This document shows, in pieces, positions 43,500-55,799 of a stretch of 64,000 bases of DNA. The position numbers and the translations under genes were made by a program. This stretch comes from Valencia hispanica. Its lineage: Eukaryota; Chordata; Actinopteri; Cyprinodontiformes; Valenciidae. Where the stretch lies: the NCBI GenBank assembly GCA_963556495.2, contig OY747712.1, positions 25,832,235-25,896,234 on the forward strand. The letters are read 5' to 3'. Every line of letters starts with the position of its first letter. The stretch's first letter is position 1. The notes under the pieces are model-generated. The model was given only the letters and a program-made list of their open reading frames with translations, had not been told where the DNA came from and did no database searches.

Positions 43500-44240
43500 T
43501 CAGTGTCAAGGGTCTGGGGTGTTTGTGTGGTTTTTGTCTGTTTCCTTCCCTTTTCCAGTGAGCTCCTCCAGGGGGCAGGATCTGTCCATCACCGCTGGAG
43601 GCTAGAGCCACCTGCTGGCCTACCTGCACATCTGGATCCCATATGTGATCAGCGGACTTTATAAGAAGCTGGCTGCCAAAGCTTCAGTGCCTGTGTGTTA
43701 GCCTTCTATGGTAACTCTAATCCTCCTAGTCTGTTGAGTTACTGAGTGTTCTAACTTACCTTTGTGCTTATGTGCTTTCCTGTGTGGTAATATCTCTTGT
43801 GCTCCTTCCAATGTACTCCTCTGGTCCCATTCTAAATATCCTCTTTGACCCGTCTTCTGCGTTACTGATTTCCTTGGTACCAGTCCACATTTGGCAGCCA
43901 TTTCTTCCATCACCATGCAGGTCCCTCACAGCCGTGCCTCCTGTCACCCACCTCTAGCGTTCCGTTACCCCTAGATCCTCCACCTGCAAACACCCAAGGA
44001 TTTCCCCGGACTCTTCTCCCCTCTCAAGCTCCACTACCCACCGACAACAGTAAGCTCAATCAGATCATCAGTATTTATCTTCCACACATAACAACTCAGC
44101 TTCTGGATTTACTTCTTCCCAGTGCTGCCTGTCCCGGTTCCACCCAAGAAGTTCCCCGCTTCCAGTCTTCCTCCACCCAAACCAACCTTTTTAAATAGAT
44201 ATTTTAAAGCTGCTTTGGACTTCATATTTTGTTCTGCATG
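43500..44240. other. Possible solo LTR or retroelement terminus, unclassified
   Basis: gtgtcaagggtctggggtgt opens a segment with a promoter-like actttataagaag at about 43,658 and a C-rich 3' half, unlike its AT-rich flanks. The Tc1 copy at 44,241 cuts in at its right edge. No paired LTR is present, so this is tentative. Confidence 0.35.
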
Positions 44241-45627
44241 TACACTACCGTTCAAAAGTTTGGGGTCACATTGAAATGTCCTTATTTTTGAAGGAAAAGC
44301 ACTGTACTTTTCAATGAAGATAACTTTAAACTAGTCTTAACTTTAAAGAAATACACTCTATACATTGCTAATGTGGTAAATGACTATTCTAGCTGCAAAT
44401 GTCTGGTTTTTGGTGCAATATCTACATAGGTGTACAGAGGCCCATTTCCAGCAACTATCACTCCAGTGTTCTAATGGTACAATGTGTTTGCTCATTGGCT
44501 CAGAAGGCTAATTGATGATTAGAAAACCCTTGTGCAATCATGTTCACACATCTGAAAACAGTTTAGCTCGGTACAGAAGCTACAAAACTGACCTTCCTTT
44601 GAGCAGATTGAGTTTCTGGAGCATCACATTTGTGGGGTCAATTAAATGCTCAAAATGGCCAGAAAAAGAGAACTTTCATCTGAAACTCGACAGTCTATTC
44701 TTGTTCTTAGAAATGAAGGCTATTCCATGCGAGAAATTGCTAAGAAATTGAAGATTTCCTACAACGGTGTGTACTACTCCCTTCAGAGGACAGCACAAAC
44801 AGGCTCTAACCAGAGTAAAAAAAGAAGTGGGAGGCCGCGTTGCACAACTGAGCAAGAAGATAAGTACATTAGAGTCTCTAGTTTGAGAAACAGACGCCTC
44901 ACAGGTCCCCAACTGGCATCTTCATTAAATAGTACCCGCAAACACCAGTGTCAACATCTACAGTGAAGAGGCGGCTGCGGGATTCTGGGCTTCAGGGCAG
45001 AGTGGCAAAGAAAAAGCCATATCTGAGACTGGCCAATAAAAGAAAAAGATTAAGATGAGCAAAAGAAAACAGACATTGGACAGAGGAAGACTGGAAAAAA
45101 GTGTTGTGGATGGATGAATCCAAGTTTGAGGTGTTTGGATCACAAAGAAGAACGTTTGTGAGACGCAGAACAACTGAAAAGATGCTGGAAGAATGCCTGA
45201 CGCCATCTGTTAAGCATGGTGGAGGTAATGTGATGGTCTGGGGTTGCTTTGGTGCTGGTAAGGTGGGAGATTTGTACAGGGTAAAAGGGATTCTGAATAA
45301 GGAAGGCTATCACTCCATTTTGCAACGCCATGCCATACCCAGTGGACAGCGCTTGATTGGAGCCAATTTCATCCTACAACAGGACAATGACCCAAAACAC
45401 ACCTCCAAATTGTGCAAGAACTATTTAGAGAAGAAGCAGGCAGCTGGTATTCTATCGGTAATGGAGTGGCCAGCGCAGTCACCAGATTTGAACCCCATTG
45501 AGCTGTTGTGGGAGCAGCTTGACCATATGGTACGCAAGAAGTGCCCATCCAACCAATCCAAATTGTGGGAGCTGCTTCTAGAAGCGTGGGGTGCAATTTC
45601 TCCAGATTGCCTCAACAAATTAACAGC
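44241..45627 (+). pseudogene. Tc1-like transposon with nearly intact transposase, right end lost
   Basis: Left terminus tacactaccgttcaaaagtt is a standard fish Tc1 end beginning with TA. Transposase starts at 44,649 (MARKRELSSETRQ) with a paired-type helix-turn-helix, then breaks near 44,950 by one missing A after STRK. The catalytic half is open from 45,101: Asp in WMDESKFEVFG, Asp in LQQDNDPKHTS and Glu in SPDLNPIELLW, the complete DDE set. A second break is the TGA at 45,056-45,058. At 45,627 the sequence leaves the family and the right terminal repeat is absent. Confidence 0.88.
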
Positions 45628-46130
45628 TAGCAAACAGCATCCATGGGAGAGTCCTATGGCCAAAATGACAGCTCTACCAAAACGAACATGACGACCTGCC
45701 TTGTGTTTGCAAAAGACATCTTGATGATCCCCAAGAATTTGGAAAGTGTCCTGTATTATATTTCTTTTTTTTTAGGTTTAGAAGTGTGTCCCATTACATC
45801 TCGAGTAAAACCTACACAGTGTTTAAGAAAGTGATGACTGTTTAAAAAAACAACCTAATATGGTGGTGTGATACTCTGAGGTCAGTTGTTGTAAGCAAAG
45901 GGTGCCATAACTAGGTATCAGGTATAGGGTACAATGACTTTTTCAAGGCCAGGTTGGTTTATTTGTTCCTTAAGAAATTAAAAGATCATTTGAAAAGCAC
46001 TATTTATTCTGGTTATCTTTGTCCAATCTTAAAATTTATTTCAGGATATAATACATTTAAGTGTAAGAAAAAAAGCAAAACTAGAACAAATCTATGAGGG
46101 GAAAAATAATTTTTCATGGCACTTTATGAT
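45628..46130 (+). mobile_element. Relic of a second Tc1 family, joined to the first
   Basis: gtgtttgcaaaagacatctt gatgatccccaagaatttgg resembles the stretch before the first catalytic Asp of another Tc1 group, and the later part (ttaaaattta, catttaagtgtaagaaaaaa) resembles its 3' end. The join with the preceding Tc1 copy is abrupt inside the transposase end. Confidence 0.5.
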
Positions 46131-46649
46131 ACAACGGAACATGCTTACAGTTTCTGTTTTTAAATTCCTCTTCTACTCCAGTGCAGTGCCAGTGATCGTT
46201 GGTGTTTTCCAATAAGAAAAGTAAAACTGAATACAGAAACACACTGTATTGATTCAGTGTAGAAATCTTTGATTTAATCGGCCTGTAGTCTAACTCTAGC
46301 AGTTATTATTCCAAAGCTCTGAAATAATAACCTGGAGGGTTGCTGTGTAGTTAATAGCAGTGCTTTATCTTGAGGGCAGTCATAAGGGCTGAAACAAGAC
46401 CAGCATTAGCCTTTTTCTTTCTCTTTGTGATATATTCTACTGAGAGTTACCAGAAACTACTCAGTTTGCCCAGATTCACCCCACTAAGATCAAACACTCT
46501 TAAAGAACTATATAAGTTTGTATTTCAACTAATCTTCTGACAACTCCTATTAACGCAAAGCTACAAAACTGTCCTAGCATATGTACAAAGGTATGAAAAA
46601 AGTATTTACCCTTCACATTACTATTATATATTTTTATCATCTCAAAAAC

Positions 46650-47620
46650 ATTGCCAGAGTTCCATTCTCTCTCGGCCCAACCCAGAGAACTGATGCATGC
46701 TTTTATCACCAGTAGAATTGATTACTGTATTACCCTGCTTTGTGGTCTTACCAAAAAGAGTATCTCAGGTATACAACTTCTACAAAATTCAGCAGCACGT
46801 GTCCTGACCAAGACCAGGAAGCAGGAGCACATTACAGCTGTCTTAAATTCATTGCATTGGCCTGTTTTATGATTGATTTTAAGGTTATTTAATGGTTTTT
46901 AACTGTCTTAATGGTCTTGGGCCTTCTTATCTTTCAGAACTGCTTTTACTATATGAACGTTCGCTGTCTCTGCACTTCCCTGGCAGCTGTTTCCTTGTCA
47001 TCCCTAAAGTCAGGACACACACTCACGACGAAGCGTCTTTCCAGTACTATGGCACTCACCTCTGGAACAGGCTGCCTAGCGGACCTCAAGGCTGCAGAGA
47101 ATGTTCATGTTTCTAAGAGCAGACTCAAGACTCACCTTTTCAGCCTAGCTTTTAGCTGATTGTTATTTATTATCTATTTAATTGCTCTCTGATTTACTTG
47201 ATTATATTTTATCAGTGTTTCACTAATTGGTCTTATCATATTTATCCACATTAATTTTTATACTTTAGCCTCCTATTATAATCTTCTTTTCCAGTGTTTC
47301 CTCTGTGGCAGCCCTCTGCCTTGGAGTGGTGGTCAGCTGTGGCTGTCTGGGTGCATTCCAGGTAGCGCTTTAGTAGAGGGGGGGTCTCGGCCTTGCCTCC
47401 TCTGGGCGCCCTGAGTCAGTGCCCTGGCTGCTACTGTTGATGTGCTGCTGCCGGTGCAGATGGCTCCTTTGATGGTGTTTCCTTACCTTACTTGGCTCAT
47501 CTGTATTTAGCCAGATGTCGTTATTGATATTGCTCTTGAGTATGTGTGAGTTTAGGATTGGGTTGGGGGAGGGGTGGAAGAAATGTATAAAGGTAATCAT
47601 GCTTTTAAATCTGTGGGGCT
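46650..47620 (+). mobile_element. L2-type LINE, RT C-terminus and 3' UTR
   Basis: Frames from 46,651 carry [30 protein letters not shown] and [17 protein letters not shown], the usual end of L2 reverse transcriptase, in two or three shifted pieces up to LKTHLF near 47,140. The 3' UTR equals that at 8,035-8,640. The typical tail is not evident; GC-rich sequence of unknown origin follows (47,640-48,100). Confidence 0.78.
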
Positions 47621-48149
47621 CTAATTAATACGGCTCGCGGCCGCTGAGCTCCATAAAGCCTACCTCTACTCCTCTATCTCCGGTGACGACGGAGGAGATC
47701 CGCTGGTTCAGGGCGTCGAGCCAGCGCCGCCCGGTGCTGGTGAGGCAGAGGAAGACAGGAGGAGTCCAGTCTCTGAGTGGTAATGGTAACATAGGCTAAC
47801 ATTCAAAACAGATGAATGTTGATCAGTCGCAAAACTGCCAACGTCGCTTTGGTCACTGTCCATGTTTCAGTGTCACATTGAGCGAGCTGTCACTGTCCTC
47901 CTGAACACACCCCCACGTTCCCCCCTCTGCTTTTCCTCAACACTTGGCCATACCCCTCTGTTCTTCCTGGCACGACCTCTTTGTAGAATTTTTTAAATGT
48001 TGTCTGGGGGCGGGGTTATGCCTTTTCAGGGGGTTCAGTTACCCTTTAATGGGCAGTAACACGGAATAAGTAATGCAATACTGTAATCCAATACCCTTTT
48101 CAGGTAACGAGTAAAGTAAGGGATTAAAATAGCAGAAAAAGTAATTATA

Positions 48150-49110
48150 ATTTATTACAACTTGGACAACATGTTAATGCAGAACTACAGATCAATCTTC
48201 CATTCATCAGTAAAATTATTGAAAAAGCTGTGTGTGTTTCACCAATTAAATTGCTTCATAAAAATGACCAACCGCTTTGATGTTTTTCAGTCTGGTTTCC
48301 GTGCTCAACACAGCACTGAGACTGCCCTCGTCAAAGTTTCCAATGACATCCACATAAATACAGACTGTGGTAGAACCACAATGCGGGTTCTTTTAGAACC
48401 TCAGTGCAGCATTTGACACCGTTGACCATGATATATTATTGAAACGACTGGAGAGCTGGGTCAGACTCTCTGCTACAGGACTTGGCTGATTTTAGTCTCA
48501 CCCCTAATGTACACTGCATGGCTCCGCTACGCCACGCATGCACGGTGCAGCAAAAACGCTCCCTTTGTAGTCAATGAGAGCGTCTCCACTGCTGCCGCCG
48601 AGTGGCGCCGGCCGCCATTTCGCCATCCGACAAAAATAGGATCGATTATATTTTTTCCGGACACCGGAGAAAGTTCGCAGACAATCTACACAAATCCCAC
48701 AGCACCATAAGGATACCAAACAAGGAAAACATCCAATTTTGTTTCAAAATAAATCAATAAAGACTGACTAGATTTTTTTTTGTATGCATAGCAATATTAA
48801 TATAATCATGCGTATATTTATACATATATGTTGTCTAAAATAATCGTGCATTTTTATACATAATTTACACACATGATATAATTACTTAATTATAATTATA
48901 AATATTATTACCTAAATAATTCTTCATCAAAAGAGACAGAAATCATATGTGGGGTACCCCAGGGCTCCGTATTGGAGCCCATCCTATTTAGTATCTACAT
49001 CCTCCCACTAGCCCAGATTATAACAACCAATACGATTAGTTGCCATAACTATACAGACGATACTGAGCTTTACATCACAATGTCAACGGGTGACTTTGAA
49101 CCCATCCAAA
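48150..49110 (+). mobile_element. L2-type LINE, RT fragment with an internal insertion
   Basis: 48,162-48,485 encodes the middle of the RT (NRFDVFQSGFRAQHSTETAL) and is homologous to the minus-strand L2 at 29 kb. About 430 bp of foreign sequence follow, then RT resumes at about 48,915 (the GVPQGS region and [12 protein letters not shown], where the first catalytic-box Ala-Asp is Thr-Asp). Frameshifts are present. Inactive. Confidence 0.75.
48490..48914. other. Insertion in the L2 fragment, CpG-rich left part
   Basis: Starts gattttagtctcacccctaa, holds ctgctgccgccgagtggcgc cggccgccatttcgccatcc, and ends in AT-rich text before ttcttcatcaaaagagacag. The first 200 bp look like a promoter or a LINE 5' UTR. 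No ends recognised. Confidence 0.4.
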
Positions 49111-49189
49111 CCCTGCTTCCATGCCTCAAAAATCAAAAGCATTGCCATCTTGCTAAGTATTCGTCTTATTGCTAAATCATGGCCTAAAC

Positions 49190-49400
49190 TGAAGTGGGTC
49201 CTGCTGTGCTTTAAATGTTGTTCTGGGACCTCCAGGTTGAATAGTCAGTATGCTCTTGGAGTCATTTTGGTTGAATGGCCTCTTCTGGAAAAGGGTAACA
49301 GCTGCCTTTTTCCAGTTGTTGATTATGGCTTTCACCTTAGGTTGCTGGTGTCCCAAAGTCTTAGAAGCAGTTGTGTAACCTTTTCCAGACTGATCTGACC
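49190..49400 (-). mobile_element. Possible Tc1-type relic
   Basis: gggacctccaggttgaatag and ggtaacagctgcctttttcc recall an antisense DNA-transposon repeat of fish. Too short for a firm call. From 49,400 to 50,210 I see no gene. Confidence 0.3.
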
Positions 49401-50214
49401 TATGACCAAAGCTCTCAAGCCTCACCCAATGAGCGTGAGACACGCATGTTCCTCTCTTCAAACGCACACACGCCACACATGACATTCCTCACGCTGTAAA
49501 TAACAAAACCTACACTGAATGAGCTATGAGTGATCCTTCACCGCACTCACTGCGCAGCTGCTTCAGCCTTTATTGACAGCGTGGTGGGAAAAGAGCACGA
49601 TGCGATTACAGCACGAGAAACACTGGGAAGAACGCAAAGACAAATGAGATCGGAAGGCTGGCAGTTGGAACTAAAATAAATGATCAGGTAATAACTTCCA
49701 ATATAATATAGGCTACTAATCGTTTATTGATATGGAACAACTTTGTGGCATCACACCAATTTGCATTCTGCTGAAAGTTCTTGATCTGTAGCCACAGGTA
49801 GCTGTTTGTAGCAGAATGAAGCGCTGATATTTATATTCCTCTGGAATTTATCATTAAGTACAGCAGGAAATAGCGCCAGCAAGCTAGAACTTATAAGCAT
49901 GAACACTTATCATGACGTAGGTGAAGCTATAATGATTAGGCTACTTGTTGCTAACTTGGACAGATGCTGGTGTTACAAACAAATCTGTGACATCATACAG
50001 ACTATGATCGCAGGGGTGCGAAATTATGTCCACCTGAAATATTCCTCGGCGCCACGCTGCGTGGTTTAACAGCAGCCAAAGAGTGAAATCAAGTTCTGTG
50101 ATCATTAGATGTTATCATTCCAGAGATCGCTGTTGACTCTGTCCAAGTGAAATATTCATATTCATATAGTCATATTCTGATGGCTGCTTTTAGAGGAGTG
50201 CAGAGACCGCGAAG

Positions 50215-50470
50215 GTTCATATGGTAAAAGCAGTTCTGAAAGATAAGAAGGCCCAAGACCATTAAGACACTTAAAAACCATTAAAATAACCTTAAAATCG
50301 ATCCTAAAACATACGGGGAGCCAATGCAATGAATTTAAAAAAGGTGTAATGTGTTCCCTCCATGTCTTCGTCAGGACACGTGCTGCTGAATTTTGTAGGA
50401 GTTGTAAACCTGATATGCTCTTTTTGGGGAGACCAGAAAGCAGTGTATTACAGTAATCAATTTATAAATG
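50215..50470 (-). mobile_element. L2-type LINE fragment
   Basis: Reading the minus strand gives the RT C-terminal region also found at 46.6-46.9 kb (the pieces cccaagaccattaagacact and gacacgtgctgctgaatttt are its reverse). Short and non-coding. 50,475-51,325 shows no gene. Confidence 0.65.
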
Positions 50471-51325
50471 AAGGAATTGCATGGTAAAAATATTACTTAA
50501 AAAAATTAACCCCATTTTTTTCTCTCATGATAGGCTAAATAACTCAAATTATTGCTGTTAATTTTTGATCATGTAACTTTACAAATGGCATCCCATAGAG
50601 GGTTACATTTTGTTATAGCTGCCATCAAAATGTGACCATCCTGACACTGAACAGAAAAGGGTTTGAACCAAATAGCAAACTTAAAACTCTCATAGCTGCC
50701 CATTCTCTCTTTCTGCTGTTGAAGAAAAAAACATTATTAACATTAATAAACTGGATATTCTTTGGTAACACTCTCAATCAAGTTCCACTTATGTCCCACA
50801 TTCATGTACCAGCTATCAGAAGATCTGTTACATTTCAGGGGAACTTCAGATGTCAGCAAAATTAACACATGCACATTTCTAAAGTAAATATTTTTGTCAC
50901 AATGAAGCCACCTTCATTTCAAAAGCTTTAGCATTATGTGTCAAATGCAGAAGTTTGTTGTATGTATTTTACAAGATCAACTGCTGATTCCACCAATTAT
51001 TCCAGTACCTTCATAGCTACCACTTTCCCAGAAAGCAATGTATTGTGATGTCTGAGACTAGTATTCATTAACAAATATCCAGTCTTTATAAAATGTGCAC
51101 TATTAATATTATTATAAGTCAAAATTTTGTATTGTTATAGAGTTCTTACTCATACATGCCAAGTCTGTCCAGCAGAAGACTGAATGTGAAGTAGATGTGT
51201 TTTAATTTGAGGAAAGGTAAGACATTAACGTATTCATAAATGAGTGAAGGTTTTAACACCTATTCCATGTTTATAGGTTTCTATTGTGTTCTTTTCCATA
51301 TTTCCTTAACTTTTTTCATTTCACG

Positions 51326-51433
51326 GACCCAAAGAGAACGACCATCTTAGTGAGGAGTTCCTGGAGGACCAACTGATGGACATCCCCTTACTTCAGGATC
51401 CAACCACTTTTGTCTTGGAAAGCTGTCTGGGGT
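51326..51433 (+). other. Candidate host coding exon (unproven)
   Basis: After a pyrimidine-rich stretch (cttttccatatttccttaac ttttttcatttc) an AG is followed by an open, acidic segment reading NDHLSEEFLEDQLMDIPLLQ then DPTTFVLESCLG and TAA at 51,431-51,433. Codon use and composition look coding and there is no repeat similarity that I can see. The end ggg-gtaacc could also be a donor site. It might be a last exon with an acidic C-terminus. I cannot name the gene. Confidence 0.3.
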
Positions 51434-51783
51434 AACCTTTCATCCTAATGAAGAACAGAGTAAGATACATTTTCTATACGCACACACATACAAACTGACA
51501 CCATCCGCTTGAAAACTACATCATAGTTAGGAGCAGGTTGTTGATTAAAAACAGGGTGAAGTGTGAGATAAGGCGAGTAACTGAAGTTGAAATGAGGAAA
51601 TAGGAGAAATGGCTGATGGAACACAAAAACAACCAGGGTGCAAAATAGAAATACTACTGAAATATTAAAGAACAGAATAAAAGCACATGGAATTTTAAAC
51701 TACAGACTGAACTGGAAAAAAGCAAAGAGTGACAAAGACCAAAATAAAGCAAAACACAAAGCCAGTGTATCAAACATTATGAG

Positions 51784-52396
51784 CCAGTGAGTTTACATGC
51801 AGCAAGAGAAAGCAGAATCATTGCCTTAGTCCGACTGGAATCTGACTTTTGAAATGCATGTATACACCTTATTCCAACTCAAGTCGAACTAAACTAGAGT
51901 TAGAGTAATCAAGCTAAGGCACCCAAATAATTGTGATTGTGATTGGTAACTCAAATTACTCTCCATGCAAGACCAACCCCGCCTCAGCCGAGCTTTTCAC
52001 AGGAAGTGACGAGACCACGGAAGTGGGAGTAACAACAGTGGTGCACAACAATACAGCAGCAACAACGAGTGTAACACAATCAAACAGTAGAGTACTTACT
52101 AAATGTACTGTGCTGCGGCGTTGTTGTCGTCCATTTCTTCGCTCATTGTTCATATCTTGCTTTTACACCATCTGCTTCACCTCACTGCTGTCAGCATTTG
52201 TTTACTAGGCCAACTGGAAAAATCCCATGTGAGAAGGTGCATGTCGCCACCTAGCGCTGTGGTCGCAAATGCACTTCTTTAAATAATTAGATTTTCTGAG
52301 TGACATGTAAACAGGGCTAAAGGCTCCCATTCTGGTTTAACTACTAGTTAGATTTTTGCCAAAAGCTCGATTTAGATGTGCATGTAAACGTACTGA
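51784..52396. mobile_element. MITE with cagtgagtttacatgca ends
   Basis: Left ccagtgagtttacatgcagc pairs with the reversed right end tcagtacgtttacatgcaca. About 610 bp with a GC-richer centre that includes gtcgccacctagcgctgtgg. No conserved coding frame, though a 91-residue chance frame exists. Similar ends are common in fish repeats. Confidence 0.55.
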
Positions 52397-52429
52397 ATGT
52401 TGCTTTTTGAGATCTAGCTATTTAAATTG

Positions 52430-52800
52430 GTCATTAAATCTGTAGACCAGTCCTGGGATTGGCCTGTGAAATTCAGCTTTTTAAAACATTTAGTTTAATC
52501 ACAGTTTTGTTCGCAATTTAACAAAGGAGGCAATTACTTTTTTCAGACACGGATTGGTTGGTTTGGATAACTTTTTTCTTTGAAGAATGAAATCATTTTA
52601 AAACTGTTTTTTGTTTATTCAGTTTAGTTATAGCCAATAATACCATTAGTTTGATGAAACCTATATGTGTGTAACAAAAAAGCAAAAACAGAAGGAATTT
52701 TGTATGAGGCAAACATTTTATGTCATATAAATATTATAATGTACCTTTCAAATATACTTTTTTGATCATTATATAAAGTGTACAGTAAAATGATTGATCT
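52430..52800 (+). mobile_element. Tc1-family relic (same family as 45.6-46.1 kb)
   Basis: tttaacaaaggaggcaatta cttttttcagacacggattg and the following ctttgaagaatgaaatcatt match the 3' end of a Tc1 type repeat. No coding capacity. 52,800-53,380 shows nothing further. Confidence 0.5.
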
Positions 52801-53379
52801 TATGAAATGCTCTGTTTGAAAATTAGACTTGATGACTGCATCAGGATGCATATTCATCAAAGTACTTTGTTTTAAGGCCCCATATAAATAAACAGAAAGG
52901 GGACGAAAAATGACTCAAATAAAACATCAAATGCTTCAAATGAATGAAGTCATCAATAAGGCTAAAATAATGTTGTTTGCATCCCAGCTACATTTCTGCT
53001 CACAAGGACACAAGGATTTGTTTATAAGAATGTGGAAGCCCAGTTATTCTAGATGTAACTTAGTTCAGAACATTCCAGTTGTAAATTAAGAGGAAATGCA
53101 CTCCAGAGTTGGGCATGGGTCGATGACTTCAAAGTTGTTGACAAATCAATACTGCTGACAGCTAATTTTTCAACTTCTCATTGAAGCATTTCGTATCATC
53201 CTGTGGCCAATGTGCCACTGCAGATGTTGAGGATTTATTATTTTTGGTGACATGCTTGTTATTGTATGAATATACTATAATATTAATGTCTACATTTGTT
53301 GTATATCTTAAAAGGTAGTTATTTAATTGCAGATAAAGAACAAAAATTAACCTTCTTTTATCATTTAAATAAAAGATAT

Positions 53380-54300
53380 AAACAAAAATGTATTCACTGA
53401 CAGCAAAAAAAGTGAGGACACCCTACTCTGTAATAGCTAGTATTACGTTCTTTTGGTAAAATAACATCAACGAGAGGCTTTCTGTAGCAACTGACCAGTT
53501 TGTGACATCAATCTTAAGAAAGTCCTATTTTTCACTTTTAGGGTTCTGCTTCGCTTTAATCTTTAGAATCTAAGGTGGATTGCTATTAGGCTGAGTCAAA
53601 GCATCCCTAAACCCTAACCCATCAACTGTCATGCTTTACATTTGCTATGAGGTTCTTTTCCTACAGTGGCTGTATGGTTTAGACCAAACATATCTTCTGT
53701 CTTGCTTTTCATCTGCCAGGCAACATTATTCCTGTGGTCTTTGTCTACATTTTCTCTGGCAAACTTTAGTGCACTCTTTTGTGTTTTTCTTTGTTTTTTC
53801 CTTGCACACTTTCCAGTTAAGTTAAACATCCACTGTCTCATTCTGGTTGCAGGTGTGCATTTTAATATCTACATTAGCAAGAGCATGACGACATTTTGAG
53901 GCTTTTGGAGATTTCTTTTAACATCTTGCAGTCTGCTTCTGGAGTGACAACTTGCTTGGATGTCAAGACCTGAACATGTTGGCCAAATTCCTTTGAGACA
54001 TCTTGAAATCACTTACAAAACTCAATAGCTGCTCCAGGCTTCTTTTTGATGGCCTCAGACAGTTCTTTCAATCTCACCAATTGTGTTCGCTCTCAGTTCA
54101 ACAGTCAGAACCACACCATTTTAAACTTATAAGGTTTAACCAAGGTAAACATCTTTCAAATTGCAGAGTAAAGATCTTCTCACCTGATTTAATATGCCCT
54201 TGTGAGAGTTAATCCATTTTAAGTGAGAATATATGTGGGTGTGTCCTAATTAATTCAGTTTATAGAGTTAGTATCTCATTTTACTAAAGATTTTCACATT
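53380..54300 (-). mobile_element. Tc1-like transposon relic, minus strand
   Basis: The minus-strand frame 53,841-53,629 retains LKFARENVDKDHR, the segment just before the first catalytic Asp of Tc1 transposases, but continues WQMKSKTEDMFG where a Trp-(Thr/Ser)-Asp-Glu set would be expected, so the catalytic site is lost. Surrounding sequence is degenerate. Confidence 0.6.
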
Positions 54301-55309
54301 ACAATTGATTGTTTTCATGCTTGTACCTCTTGATAGTTGAAGGCATTTCATGTCTACAATCAAAAATATCCCAAAAAAAGACTGAGTGGAAGAAAAAAAA
54401 AACATCACAAGGCAGTCAAGAACACAGTGATGATGTATTTGTTTCATACTTTCATGATTTTTATGATTTCTGGTTTATTTGGAAACATATTCGTCCTTAA
54501 AAAATAAAAAATAAAAAAAAACTTTAAAATGTAAAGTACCACCTCTGAAAAAGGCATATTCCATTTTAATGTCACAGAATCTAATCAATGTGTTTTATTG
54601 TTAGAAAGTTTCCGACAATTGATCATGTACAGAATGATCTTTTAATAATCTGGTCAATTTAAGACGTTTAGGCAAGACCTTTCCTTTTTTTAAATAAAGT
54701 TAGCATCAATGGATTAACACAGCAAATTATTTTTCAGTGATGGAGGATCTCTTACAATACACAGACAGCAAGTTGTTTCCACTCTGCTGGTAGGATTAAT
54801 GGTAATCATAAACATGAGTTTGTCCCATGAAGGACACTGGTAGGGGAAGCCTGTTTAAGATGTCAGTGTTCACATAAGAAATCTAATTAGCTCCTATAAG
54901 ATAACGCATTTTTCCCCCTACTTGGCATTCAAGGAGATGCCTCATTGTCCTTTCAAACTGTAAATTGTGAATACAAATTAAATTATCATCATAATATTGC
55001 AAGGGCAATTTTCAGCATTCCATTCATTTGTTACCAGCAGCATCAGCAGCAAGGATGAGCGCGTCTTAGTCGTCTCTTCTGTTTGTGATAGAGGAAATAG
55101 AGATACTGAGGCGTGACTTGGCATAAAGCTGCGGTTTTCACAACAGATTTTGCAAATCTTAAATTATCGTTTAAAACATTATCAAAATAACAAAATATAG
55201 GTAAATCATTCTAATCCTATCCATAATTATACAGGTTGCACAAGGTGGCTTTGTCATTATAGATTGCTGAAAATGTGCTACTAATAAAATCTAATTAATT
55301 GTACGGTAG

Positions 55310-55690
55310 TTAATGTCAGAAATGTCAGGATCACCGGTGGACAGGGAGCGGCGATCGGGTGATACTTGGCGCTCCAGACGCTGATGGAAGTCCCCCTGGG
55401 TTCAAGGCGCAGGGTGGAGCAGGCTGTTGAGCGGATGATAGAGAGGCGGACTGGTTTGGTCGGATAGCTGTAACTGGAAACTACCGAAGACTGGAAGGAG
55501 GAAGACTTCTGGTCTGACGAGTAGGAGCTCTGGGCATTGGATTGCCGATGACTGAGCGATATGAAGGTGAGTGGAAGGGTCTTTTAAGCTGAGGGGAGAG
55601 TGGAGTAATTGTCAGGAAGCTCATCAAACACGGCTGGTCTGAATTGGAGCTGATGACTTCCTGACAAGAAGAGGAATTGCATGAGATCAA
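55310..55690. other. GC-rich unclassified repeat-like segment
   Basis: gtcaggatcaccggtggaca through gaggaattgcatgag stands out by composition and by text such as ggttcaaggcgcagggtgga. It may be part of a retroelement; neither ends nor relatives are seen in the window. Confidence 0.25.
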
Positions 55691-55799
55691 AAAAAAATGT
55701 TTTAAATTCTTTTTCTAGTAAGGAAGCTAAAGGCACCTTAAAAGAGAAATGTCAGTAGTCTTAAGGTTTTTGATACTTGCCTTGCAAACGTGATTATTC

